Shown here piece after piece: positions 52,201 through 63,626 of a stretch of DNA of 64,000 nucleotides. This DNA is from Chlorokybus atmophyticus (Eukaryota; Streptophyta; Chlorokybophyceae; Chlorokybales; Chlorokybaceae). Position 1 is the first letter of the stretch, and the number at the start of each line of letters is the position of its first letter. The position numbers and the translations under genes are program-made. The notes beneath the pieces are model-generated. The model did not search any database. It had not been told where the DNA came from and saw only the letters and a list, made by a program, of their open reading frames with translations. The stretch spans positions 311,337-375,336 of the forward strand of contig RHPI01001168.1 in the NCBI GenBank assembly GCA_009103225.1. The letters are read 5' to 3'.

Positions 52201-54057
52201 GTGCAGCTTGATCCTAACGCCACCGTGAACCAGCGCGACATTGATGACGCGTTGCACGATCTGAGACGCCTGCAACAGCATGGCAAAGGCTTGGATGATT
52301 TTGAGTTGCCCTTACCGCAAGCTGCGCCAATAGACTCCAACTCTCCATTGGTTGAAGATGAGCTGAATGCTTACGATCATGATGTGATGAGGCAGCGCGT
52401 GGAGGTTAACGTTCCGAAGCTAAATGCACAACAGCGCGCCGCATACGACGCTGTTGTTCAATCAATTGAAAGACCTCGACCGGATTCGGACGCAACTTTT
52501 TTCGTCTACGGTCTTGGAGGTGCTGGCAAGACGTTCCTCTACAACACCTTGCTTGCATATATTTGGAGCAAACAACGTGTTGCAATTGCTGTTGCGTCAT
52601 CCGGCATTGCGGCATTGCTACTCGAAGGTAATCAATGCATACGTCAATGTACTGTTGAACGAAATCACACGTATGCATTCAGCACAATGAGTACAAGCAT
52701 GCTCATATAAGTTTTGGTTGTGCAGGTGGAAAAACAGCTCACTCGAGATTCAAAATCCCCATCACTGGGCTGAGTGCAACCTCAACTTGCAACATATCTA
52801 GATGCAGCTCCTTAGCAAAGCTGATGGTCGCCGCGGAGCTAATTGTTTAAGATGAAGCTCTAATGATAAACAAGCTCTGCTTTGAGGCGGTTAACGGTAC
52901 ACTGCAAGACATTATGAGCACGGCGTATCCGGAAGCAGCGGATCTGCTCTTTTGATGCAAGGTTGTTGTGTTGGGCGGCGACTTCCGACAAATCTTACCC
53001 GTTGTGCCGCGCGGAACACGTTCGGAAATTGTGCACGCAAGTTTGAAGTACTCCACGATGTGGAGCCGGATCAAGGTAATGAAGCTGCACATCAACATGC
53101 GTGTGCAGGCGCTACAAGCTATAGGAGAATCCGGAGTAGAGCAGCTAGAGTTTAGCGACTTTCTGCAGCGCATCGGTGACGGTCGTGAGCATGTGTTTTC
53201 TGACATAGGGGAGGAGATGGTGCGCCTGGACGCCGATCTTTGCTGTGAAGCTGGCAGTCTCAAAGGTTTGATCGAAGACATGTACGGGGAATTGCGCAAT
53301 CAGCCGACACCGGAAGCTCTGGGTGAGTACGTCATTAATCGAGCAATCCTTACGCTTAAGATGTGACCATTGACGAGATCAACGCGCTAATGATGCGCAT
53401 TTCAGCGATGGTACGTGCCGGCGGGGATTCAGATAAAACTGCAGTTGCATATAAACATCATGCATATATTTTAAACATGCCACTTATCCGCCGCACTGCG
53501 CAGATGAGAAGAGGGTATACCGCAGTGCTAATTCTGTGCCACCAGAGGAGCAAGTAAACCACCCCATTGAATAGCTCAACAGCATCATGGTGTCTGGCTT
53601 ACCCCCACATGAAATGCGTCTCAAAATAGGCAGCCCAATCATATTGCTGCAAAATATGATTGATGGGCTGGCGAACAGCACGCGTCTCATTTGCAAAGGC
53701 CTCATGCTGCATGAGATCTATGCTGAAGTGGCTACGGGACCGGCTAAAGGCAGAAGAGTCTTCATCCTCCGACCAATGATCACGCCCTCAAATGTGGAGG
53801 GTATGCCGTTTACGCTGAGGCGTAGACAATTCCCAATACGCGCAGCTTTCGCCATAACCATCAACAAGTCTCAAGGCCAAACCTTGCGCAAGGTGGGAGT
53901 CTACCTGCCTGAGTCTAAATTCACACGCGGTCAGCTGTATGTGGCGTTGTCGCGCACTGGTGGTAGAGCGGGAGTGCGCGTACTGACGACCAGCAACGTG
54001 CAACAAAAGAGAGGCGAGCCCGCAATGGTGTACACAAAGAACATTGTGTATACACAA
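52201..54057 (+). pseudogene. Helitron 2 Pif1-like helicase, few stops and one frameshift
   Basis: The order is LNAQQRAAYDAVV, Walker A in VYGLGGAGKTFLYNTLL (52510-52560), an intron ending near 52725, TAHSRFKIPI, Walker B with TAA (52848) in place of Trp in LIV-x-DEALM, VVVLGGDFRQILPVV (52965-53005), HINMRV, then TIDEINALMM after a one-base frameshift near 53363, VPPEEQVNHPIE, SGLPPHEMRLKIGSPIILLQN, AFAITINKSQGQTL (53848-53889) and LYVALSRTGGRAGVRVL. Further stops lie at 52953 and 53572. All helicase motifs are recognisable and Walker A keeps its Lys, so decay is recent. The true C-terminus is near 54057. Confidence 0.75.
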
Positions 54058-54108
54058 GTTTTTGTCTTGCGATGCTTGAAGTGGATTCGTGTATGGGTAA
54101 CGCTATAA

Positions 54109-56698
54109 ATATGTATCTATCTCAATGCACATTTGTGATACATTATGTATTTATGCTGACATCAAATATAACTCTGTATTGTTTATATGACATGTGAAAC
54201 ATTCAACGCAACCAAATATATAAATTAGCAGCCTTAATAGTAATGATCCTCTTATCGCATATTGTATCCTTGCATATGATAATGATTTCACATATGATAA
54301 CCTAAGAATGCGCAACAATTGACTACAAATGCATACATTATACGTGGCAAAAAGTATGTCTTGTCGCCCGTGGTTGTGCCACGGGTCAGCGCACTAGTTT
54401 CTATTTATTGCCGCGCAGTTCACCACGCTGCCGGCCTTTCACAGGGCGCCCCGATCAATTGGCATCTGGATGTAAGCGCTGCCACCAACATGTAGGTGTA
54501 AGTAGACCGCCCTTCTACTGTAAATCAGAAGCAACATGGGAACTACTATACAATACGCATAACATTACTTGCAAACTTGTATCAACATGTGCTTTAAATG
54601 CTGCTTGGATATGCTACGTGTGACCTAGCGTAATGACACGAGATAATTCGTGCATGCCAACTACGACCAATCTCATTACGCCGTGTTGGCAATGCAAATC
54701 AACGTTCCACCAACTTGTTTCATATACGAAAATGGTTTGGGGTAGATATGTGTGAGCACTTAGTGCCTAGTTAAGCATATGGGTTGGTCGAGTTTTAGCC
54801 CTCCTCAAGTTAATGTGCTCATAAAAAGGATGTATGCATAATTACAACAATGCATGTAGGTAAATGCTAAGAAATGCATAATAACGGCATGTACATGTGT
54901 GCGGGTTGCTGTGAGGTGCAGCCCCCATTACCTTGACAGCGTGACAACATGTGCACATGCATAATACTGAGCGACCTTGTATGTTGTTATTGCGGTTCAA
55001 TTGGTTCAACAACAAGTTGCTGTTGCTGTGCACTGCAACCCAATTCACAATCGTGAATTTGTAGATGGGGTTGGACTAGTTGTGAAGCTGCTGGTTGCGT
55101 CCTCCTCAACTGCATCCTTAAGGGGATCTAATTGCACAAATAGCATCATCATTATTCACACATCATCCATATCTGAAACCCTTATGGGTTCGTTATACTT
55201 CAAGATAGCATCCACAAGTGCGCTAAAAACAGTGTGTTCGTTGTCAAATGTGTGAGTTAAATCAAAAAGAGGTACATGTGTTTTCGTTTCATTGCGTCAT
55301 CAGATGCATGGTGTGGGCTTGTGTTGTGTATACCGATCTCCAAGAGTCTGTTATGCAAGTGTATTGCGTGAACCCACAAAGTGACATAAATGGTGCTTCA
55401 TGGTCCGGCTTGTGCATGATTTTTTGCATTATGTGCAACATCTGCTGCAAACATGTCGTGTTAGTTGCATGTATGTTGTGCGCTGCAACAGATCTAAGTT
55501 TCATCACCTTCACTTTGTACTTGACCACGGTCGCCGCCATCATTAACTATTCAATTGATGTGAATAGCGCGCTGGGCGGGTTTATTTACGGATACGAAAT
55601 CGCACAAATTTAGTTCAAGTTGGAATTTACATATGCACAGGTATATTGCCACCAAGTAATGCTTGTATTTTTGTTGTTGTTGTGGTAATGGTGGCTGGAT
55701 AATATGCTAATGGTCAATGTCACAGGTTTCCTCGTCATCTTAAATTGCGGCTTTGCCATCAAGTAAGCTTATTAACACGTATTTTATCATCTTAATGCTT
55801 ATGTACCTGCATATGAGTGGCTAAAGGGTTCCTTACCGTACGTACTACTATTAACTGGTTATCGCTTTTGTATGCAAGTAATGAGAGCACATTGGAATTA
55901 CAATGTGCGCGTGCGTGCCTGCAAGTTAATGGAGATGTGATTTTCTTGTACTATTAGTGTCTTTTATTACAAGTGCATACAGTTTTCAACATGGTTTCGA
56001 AGCAAAATGCTTGTTTTCAAGCGTTATATACATTGTGCAAAAGCAGTTTTCGGATGCATCGTCAATACCGTTGTTGGACGCTTCAGCATAACTTGCTGAC
56101 TATGGCAGATGCAGCATTTACAACGCTTATTCAAGAATCAAGTACAAGTTCTTGTTTTGTATAAATGCGCGTTCATCGTCGTGCTTCCATATCATTCTTC
56201 TTGCTGCTTTGTTAATACAGATGCTTTCTAGTGCCAGTGCTGTGCATTTTCTTGCAAATTCCGTTATCCAGCTCACATAGCGATTCGCACATGTATGTGT
56301 ATGTGTATCATACCTGATGTGTGGTAGTTTAATATGGATTGATCACCATGCTGAATTGCTGCAAATGCAGTACGAGCTGCGCACTTGTTACAGCAGTGGA
56401 CACCTTTGTTGTACTACGTTCGGTAAGGAGTGTGACCTGAGGGTACATAATGTCCCATAGTGTCAATGGTAATTAAATATGAGTAGTGCAGCATGTGTTG
56501 TCATATTAAAGTGATTAAGTAATGTATAACAGGCTAATATTAGCTGTTATAGACCTTTGTATCTGCAACCGCCATCTACGCATGTCTTTGACGCGTCCTT
56601 GCAATGGGAGAGGACGGACTAACACCATCCACTGCAATTCCTTATTATCCTCACCAATAGTTAAAAGCAATCACACAAGCGAGTGTGGGCCCATAACC
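54109..56698. other. AT-rich intergenic region, no gene seen
   Basis: Open frames are short and rich in Cys, Met and His from TGTG/ATGC composition. The longest, 55248-55613, is hydrophobic but matches nothing. This is probably the 3' flank of Helitron 2 plus unclassified repeats. Confidence 0.5.
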
Positions 56699-57067
56699 TG
56701 TTGAGAACCAGTGTGATACGCCTAGTGTGTGTATATGCGCCTTTCACATGCAAGTGTGCACACACTAAGGACAAGTGCAGCAAGCATGCCCACTTCAGAG
56801 ACAACATGTGCGACCCACTGTATGAAGCAATATACAGTGTCTTATATACTATGCTACTAAGCACTGGTCAACTCCAGTTAACTCTCGTTAAAGTCGACAC
56901 TAGTCAACATTGGTCAGCGGTCAAAGCCAACGATCAAAGTTAAAGTTGACCATGGTTGACCATAATGGCGGTTGACTATAACTGCCGTAACTCCGATAGT
57001 CTTGTAACTCTCGCAATCATTAACGTTAAGCTAATCGTAACAACTCCATGTAGGCGCCGCTTATACG
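56699..57067 (-). repeat. LTR-like repeat, copy 1
   Basis: Read on the minus strand it starts near a TATAAGCGGCGCCTACA box. It contains GTCAAC/GTTGACTAGTG repeats and a TATA-like agtatataagacactg, then tgggtcgcacatgttgtctct, and ends TTCTCAACA. Copies 2 (60643-60971) and 3 (62832-63171) on the plus strand share the same order. TG...CA ends plus an internal TATA box suggest a solo LTR. No target-site duplication or internal coding region was seen. Confidence 0.65.
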
Positions 57068-58767
57068 TGTACCTCCAACAACCCATAACCTTTAACAGTC
57101 TTCTTTAGTCTAACAATTAATTGCGCAAGCTGTCAACATATTAATATTATGGCACATACATTACGCGCCAACCTCATACCCTACATACTTAATTCTTCAG
57201 TGATATTATGCATTGTTATGTAGCTTGGTGAATAGTTAGCACATGTGGTTAGCTTGTAATTGCTACCAATGTTACTGGCAATGTTAAAAAGATGTAAGCA
57301 TTGTGATTATGCCAAGTTTTTTGGGATACATATCATGCTCTACACAACTCTTGGCAGTGAAGTTTGTGTGTCTACCATGCAATGTGATGGACACATTACG
57401 CGAATGAATATACACACATGCAATCGCCTTATTTCCTTTGAATACTCAATTATCGCCCTCATTGGTCTAACAGCGCCCCATCGGCAGATCCTGCATGCAA
57501 TTACCTTCGCCGCCTGTTGTGCTTGTGCATGTGGTGGCGGCGGCGGCAATAGATGAGATGGCTTGGACCAACATGGTTGCGCGGTCTCAATGTCCCCAGC
57601 AATTATGCTCAAATTAAGGTATAATATGGTAACATGTGCTATATGCCTAGCATGTGTTCATGCATTCATGCGGGTCCATGCGTCTATGTGCTGGCATGGT
57701 GTTGCTGACGCAATGGTCACCTTATTATATGTGTTGTGCTCGATGTGAGGTATGAAGGACGGATTCGGACCTTGTAGAGATGCAATATGAGTGAAACGTC
57801 GACTCTGTTGGGTGGCGTGTCAAGGAGTTCAAATTTCGATCAAAAAGAGAGGCACGGCCTTTCATAATCAAAAAAGACGTCATTTTGGAGCAGGGGCACC
57901 CTGAACCCTAGGTCCAGGGTGGGACATATCCGTGCAACTTGCGATGGAGTATAGTTCATTAAAGTAAGGTAACCCATCAAAAAGATGGAATATTTAACAT
58001 TAATCAGTCGATTTTGATGATGTTTAACATGTGTACGAGAACATTGCATGCACATACAGATGTTCTTATCTTGCAAAGGAAACACCTTAAAGCAGAGTTG
58101 AATTACTGTCAAAGTGCGCTGCACAAGCTAGTCAATGCAATAGTGGCGTGTCGGGAATGGGTGCACTTGGGGAGAAGAGCAATTCTGCGATGCTAAAGCG
58201 GAAACCGTGGCCTTGTATTTTCTCACATGTCATAGGCTTGATGTATTTCAATTTCATACAACCTAAAGGACACGTGTTGTAATATTGTGTTTGCCATATG
58301 CATGAATGAATGTGCCATGATATACAAGCGCACAAAAACATGTGCGTGCGTATATGGTTGCTAGCTTGCACATGAGAGACGTCGTTGATGACGACATCAC
58401 TCTCGCATTTACTTTAGAGTTAGTAATGTCCCACTGAAGCCACCGTTGCAACATCTCGCTCATGTCACATGTGATTGGCTTTTGCGTGTCTATCGACCAC
58501 ATTACATTGTTTGATTCAAAAGCGTGCAGACGGTAATCGTTAAAGATCCACTAGTACACAATTTTTTACAGGGAACCATAGGATTTCTCGGTGTCTTTAA
58601 GCGCTGGACGCTCCGGATATGGTTTGGTTGCTGCAACTATGAGTGTCGCTGCCAAAGGCAGTACGGTTGTGCCTGCAAATGAGTGTAAGCTTGTCTTACA
58701 GCGTTGGGTAGTTGTTGTGATGGCATTGCATTCTTGTGTACAAGTGGTTTAATGGAGGCTTTGCGCA

Positions 58768-58771
<4 letters not shown>
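57068..58771. other. intergenic, no gene seen
   Basis: AT-rich sequence with short unrelated open frames only, for example 57260-57556. No motif was recognised. Confidence 0.5.

Positions 58772-58825
<54 letters not shown>
58772..58825. repeat. CA dinucleotide microsatellite
   Basis: Fifty-four bases of pure CA repeat, preceded by a short GCGC patch. Confidence 0.95.
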
Positions 58826-58827
<2 letters not shown>

Positions 58828-59094
58828 CTCTGTGACGTAAGGCAAAAGACTGTCGTGCATTGCAGCGCTACCTTGCTTTGATGCCCTCGTTTTGGCAGCG
58901 ATATGTGCTGGTTGTGTTGTTGATCTGTTCTGGTGGGTAGTCCAATAAGTGTGCTGATTTTCAACCTTTTTATACGATGTGGCATCCTTAATCTTCACGC
59001 ATAAACGCTCCAACATAAAGGTCTTTGCGATAAAGAGGGCGCATGTCAAACAATTTGGCATGGAGGGGGCGATGCACGAGATTGCTGGCATTAC

Positions 59095-59940
59095 GTAAGA
59101 TCAAGCTTATTGTTGGCAATGCACATGGTACCGCTGTACTAGCATCGATTGTGGGATCTTGCAAACAGGCTGCCAGTATAGAACTAGACGTGACACCGCA
59201 CAACATTGGTTGCAAAGCCAGATATATGTTCATCAGCGGGGATCAGAGTACTATCATGCACAAAATAGCACTAAATAAGCTTATGCTTGCTGTTGGCAAC
59301 GGACATGGCTCAATTGAAAGTACACACAGTGTTTTGACTTGCAGTGAGCATTCCGCTTCAGCACCAGATGAGACACCATCCAGCACCCGCTGCAGAAGCA
59401 AGCGGAACAATATATTGTGCAACGTTAACGAGGTTGAAGAGGCTGTGCCCGAGCAGGCTAGCAGCAAGTAAGCTCATGCTTATTGTCGGCAATGCATACG
59501 GTGCAGCTATTAATACACAATTGTCTTGACTTATAGCGAGCATTCTACTTCAGCACCAGCTGAGACACCCACCAGCACCCATTATGGAAGTCAGCGGGAG
59601 TGCATTACGGACGACTACAAACGCAATAGTGAAAAGTCTACTCATGTAAAAGATGGCATCAAGTGAGTTCAGGCTAGTGTTGGCGATGCATGTGGTATTG
59701 CTGATCTGACATGGCTGTCGTGATTTACGAGCAGTCCATGTCAGCACCAGCTGCGACATTATGGAGCAGTGGTCTTGGTTCTCGAGACGGTGCGAAGCAA
59801 AAGAACATAGTCTACACCGACAGCGAAGATGATGAATTCGATATGCATGAACATGTCAGCAGCAAGCAAGCTCATGCAGCTACTGGGGATGCACGCAGTT
59901 AGCTTTGTCAATCATGCTGCGTACGCTTGCACAATGCTTG
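59095..59940 (+). repeat. tandem array of an exon-intron-like cassette (about 180-200 bp, 4-5 units)
   Basis: Donor-like blocks recur at 59095 (gtaagatcaagctt), 59275 (ataagcttatgctt), 59468 (gtaagctcatgctt), 59663 (gtgagttcaggcta) and 59866 (gcaagctcatgcag). Each except the last is followed by a GTTGGC-AATGC-like intron start. Between them lie exon-like parts encoding EHSASAPDETPSSTRCRSKR (59345) and EHSTSAPAETPTSTHYGSQR (59539), and a third, divergent SMSAPAATLWSSGLGSRDG. The first two exons both begin after an AG, in the same phase, and end in AA, so they are symmetric and could be added without changing the frame. The second and last donors are not GT. This may be part of a real gene whose other exons were not found. 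Confidence 0.55.
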
Positions 59941-60159
59941 CGGTCTCTTTGCAATAAATGGAGAGTCCTCCCAACAGCATGCCTGGAGGTCGGATAACTC
60001 TGGATAAAGTCAGCTCACAAAAAATTGCAAAGTTTAAAGAAAGCAGTTCAAGATCATGGATTGCGAGCACCCAAGCGTGTAAATTCTGAAGGTTAGCATG
60101 TGAGGTTTGCTAGTATAGTATGCTTATGGCACAGTAAGCTTGTCAATGTTACTTAAACC

Positions 60160-60360
60160 ATGTGGGGCGGTTATATTATGGGAGTTACAGTCTATAGGAG
60201 TTACGAAAATTATGGAGTTACGACAGGTATGGTCAACTTTGACATTCACCGTTGACTAGTGTTGACTAGTGTTGGCTTTTACCGTTGACTAGAGTTGACT
60301 TTGCCTATGGATAACTAGCTTTTTCCTAATGATGACTAGCTTAGTATATAAATAACTGCA
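60160..60360 (+). repeat. partial copy of the LTR-like repeat
   Basis: Contains GGGAGTTACAG, ATGGTCAACTTTGAC, several GTTGACTAGTG/GTTGACTAGAG units and a TATA-like agtatataaataactgc, in the same order as in the full copies, but lacks the TTCTCAACA end. Confidence 0.5.
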
Positions 60361-60642
60361 GTTTGCCATATGGATCCTTTAAAACCACCAAAAACAAGGA
60401 TAGGCGTGGCGTGGTGGAACTTGGTGCGACAGCTATGAGAAGAAAATAAGGAGTATTGGAATCTTGTAGCTATGGTGGTAGCGCGAGGAGTTGGATGACC
60501 TCAAGGAGACAAGCGTCAAGCTGATGGGAGCAACATCCGTGGGAGCGTTGACGAGAGTGAGCTAATAAAGGTAAGTATACAAGAATAATGTGGAGTTTAA
60601 AATCAAGCTGCTCGCGTGGGAATGTTGAAGGTTTTAGGTACA

Positions 60643-60971
60643 TGTATTCGCGCCCACATAAAGCTGATGCAATCAGCATTACCTTAACCTTGAGGTATGG
60701 GAGTTATGGTCAACCGCTATTATGGTCAACCATGGTCAAGTCTAAGGTTGACCATTGACATTGACCGGTAACTTTGACTAGTGTTGACTAGTGTTGACTT
60801 TGACTAGAGTTGACTAGTGCTTAGTAGCATGTATAGGACACTGTATGCTGCTTAATGCAGTGGGTCGCACATTGTCTCCATAGTTGGTGTGCTTGCTGCA
60901 CTTATATTTTGTGTGTGCACACTTGTGTGTGAGAGGCACACACACTATAGGCGCATCACTAGTTCTCAACA
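60643..60971 (+). repeat. LTR-like repeat, copy 2
   Basis: Starts TGTATTCGCGCCCACATA and ends TAGTTCTCAACA. It carries GTTGACTAGTG repeats and the block cagtgggtcgcacattgtctc shared with copies 1 and 3. The right end is best conserved. Confidence 0.65.
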
Positions 60972-62831
60972 TCATGGCGTTTTCATACTAGATGCAGTAT
61001 ATGGCACAAAGTAAAAGTTGAAAGCACATAACATTGGACAAATCCATTACATATAAGCAAAATAGTCGTGTTAGGCATGATGTCATAAGTATGTTGCATG
61101 GCATGCGTGCATGCATGACTTGGTGTGCACTTGTGCTCTCGCGCATGGCATGCCGGCATTGGCTGGAGATGGTGTTGAGGCAGTGGTGACCATGCATCAA
61201 CTGCCAAAGTTATAATAAGACCCCAAAATGGTGGTAATGCTTGTACATGTATTTACATCGGTGATAACCTTATCCGCAATTGCATTGTGGTCTGCGGATG
61301 GGGAGCAATGCACTGCATTGTGCAGCAGTACGAGCGAAGTTTTAGCCACTTTAACAACACTTGCTAGTGGTGAGCGCAACCTCTCTGCACGATTATACAT
61401 CTATTCGACACCGTTTTACATTGCTAATGGGCAAAAACAAGGGAGTTTTAATTGAGTACATAATTAGGGTACTTTTGACTTATGAGGCAGTGGAAGCATA
61501 ATAGCAGCTAATAGCGTGCTGCCATGAAGGCCGTTGGCTTCTGTGGACTGACGCAAACGGCCGCGGGCAGAAAGTGTTTATTGTTGGCACTAAGCGGCCG
61601 AGAGTTGTCAACCAATTACCCTTTGTTCGATGTGCACAGACGGCCGTTAGCCGGTGGTTACCGACAGCTGACAGCAATAGCCGACAATTTCCTTGCCGTT
61701 ACACTGCTGTTGATTTATGACCCTTACTGTTTGACAAAAGTTGACGGTTCTTGCCGTAAGCCAACACTAACATGCCATGCAGCTTGTACACACCTTGAAC
61801 CTATTGTTTGGTCTTGCAACTATAAGCCCACAACATATACAATATACCGGCAGTGGTGAGAGTGTGTCCACTTGCAATTGAGCAGCCGACTTGCGCATGA
61901 AACTACCTATAACATTGGATCTAGCTGTCGCACTCATGCGCAGCTTGTCAACCCATGGTGGCTGCCTCAAAACTCCTCCTCCTCAGCCCCCTCCTCCTGT
62001 TCCTCCTCCGACAAGTCTTCTGCTTCAACTTCCGAGTCATCCTCATCTGCTGCCTTGCTCGCTAACAGCACAGGGGCTACTCGTCCTTTAGCTTGAATAT
62101 TGGTACCTCGGCGTGCACACGCATGCGCTTGATGGTCGCTTTGTAACCACCTGTATGTGGTAATGGTATAAGAGTGGCGTGCTGCCAGAGAACTAGCCCA
62201 TCAGCATATGCATGCTTACCTCGTCTTCCGCTTTATTGCACTCCGCCAGGCAGAGAGTCAGCTTGCCACGTTGCTCTGAGTTCTCTCAAAGCAACATGGC
62301 AATCTGCAAGCATATTGCTTAATTGACGCTAGAAATATTAAACTAGGTCATGGATTACCCGTTCGTGGTACCCCGCAGCTTCTCTTTTGCGACTTGTGAG
62401 CTCTCGCAAGTACAAATAGGCTATGCATTTGTGAGATTGGTCATGCTGTTTATGTGCATGACATTGGAGGCTGTGCATGAAGGTGTGCATGTGGTATTGA
62501 CAATGTATGTGCAAGGATTCTTAAGGCTGTGCATGTGCAAGATAAAAGAACCCTAGCATGTGGCATTGACAGAGCATTGTTACCCACCTTGGTTATGCCA
62601 GTCTTCTTTGGATCCTTCAATTATGTCGCCATGATCGCAGCTGCTGGTGGGTCAAATGTTCTTAGAGACAGTATTGTGGTGTGCCTTTTCCCACTCTGAG
62701 GGGGAGACCTGTAAGATATCGCCCAAGTCGCTGTTGTCATTGGCTGTGCCCTTAGTAGGCATGGTGGGATTTGACACCCCACCGGCACCTTGCCCGCCCT
62801 GTGTTAAATGTTATAGGTTGTGGAAAGTACA
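60972..62831. other. intergenic, no gene recognised
   Basis: Short open frames without family features. One at 61872-62096 is Ser-rich and is probably the antisense of an acidic TCC/GAG patch at 61975-62060. Nothing else was recognised. Confidence 0.45.
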
Positions 62832-63171
62832 TGTATAGGCGGCGCCTACATGTAGTTGGTACGATCAGCTTAACCATTATGGTTACGGGAGTTATGAGAG
62901 TTACGGGAATTACAGCAATTATGGTCAACCGTGAGCATACTTTGACTTTGACCGTTGACTTTGACCATAGACTAGTGTTGACTAGTGTAGACTTTAATAA
63001 GAGTTGACTAGAGTTGACTAGTGCTTAATAGCATAGTATATAAGACACTGTATACTGCTTAATACAATGGGTCGCACATTGTCTCTATAGTTGGCATGCT
63101 TGCTGCACTTGTCCTTAGTGTGTGCACACTTGCATGTACACACACACCAGTTGCATCACTAGTTCTCAACA
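62832..63171 (+). repeat. LTR-like repeat, copy 3
   Basis: Starts TGTATAGGCGGCGCCTACA, itself palindromic around GGCGCC. It contains gttgactagtg repeats and the TATA-like agtatataagacactg (63033-63048), then caatgggtcgcacattgtctc, and ends TAGTTCTCAACA. The five bases on either side (gtaca and ccctg) do not match, so no target-site duplication is seen. Confidence 0.65.
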
Positions 63172-63626
63172 CCCTGTGCGAATATGGGCTTCACCTCGAC
63201 CACAACGCCCACTACGCCCCTGGCAGCGTCGCCAACGATCCATTAAACGCCACATACCCTCATCGTCACGGCCCTGCAATAGCTTGGCGGAGCCATCAAT
63301 GTTGCGTTCATGCGCAAGGACTGGCATTGCCAGCACTTGTCAATGGTATAAACCGCCATTGCCATTGTACCAAATAATGCAATTTCAATAGTATATGAGT
63401 TCATGAAGCGCATGAAACGCGCGCCCATGAACTCAGAAATTGTTAATGAGTTATGAGACTCCTGTGCCCCTAGTGCCCTAGGCACTTGAGGGCACAAGCA
63501 CTCACCAGATAGAGTTGTGAGTCACAAGCTCCTTATTTAGTCGCTTAAATCCCTAGCACGGCGGCGCCATCCTTGGCGTAAGTGGCGAGTGTGGTGAGAA
63601 GGTGTGGACGGAAGCGGCCCTCCACT

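Larger units (their letters stand above)
48425..54108 (+). mobile_element. Helitron 2, intron-containing and nearly complete
   Basis: In order, the region encodes a 20-residue-repeat N-terminus with a zinc ribbon, the Helitron N-terminal domain, the HUH Rep domain, and a Pif1-like helicase from Walker A to the last motif. At least three introns with good GT-AG sites interrupt the coding sequence. A handful of stop codons and one frameshift suggest recent inactivation. Terminal TC and CTRR ends were not found by eye. Confidence 0.8.

Noticed and set aside
61872-62096. Ser-rich small protein
   Set aside because: It is produced by a TCC/TCT patch; no start context, splice partner or family similarity supports it.
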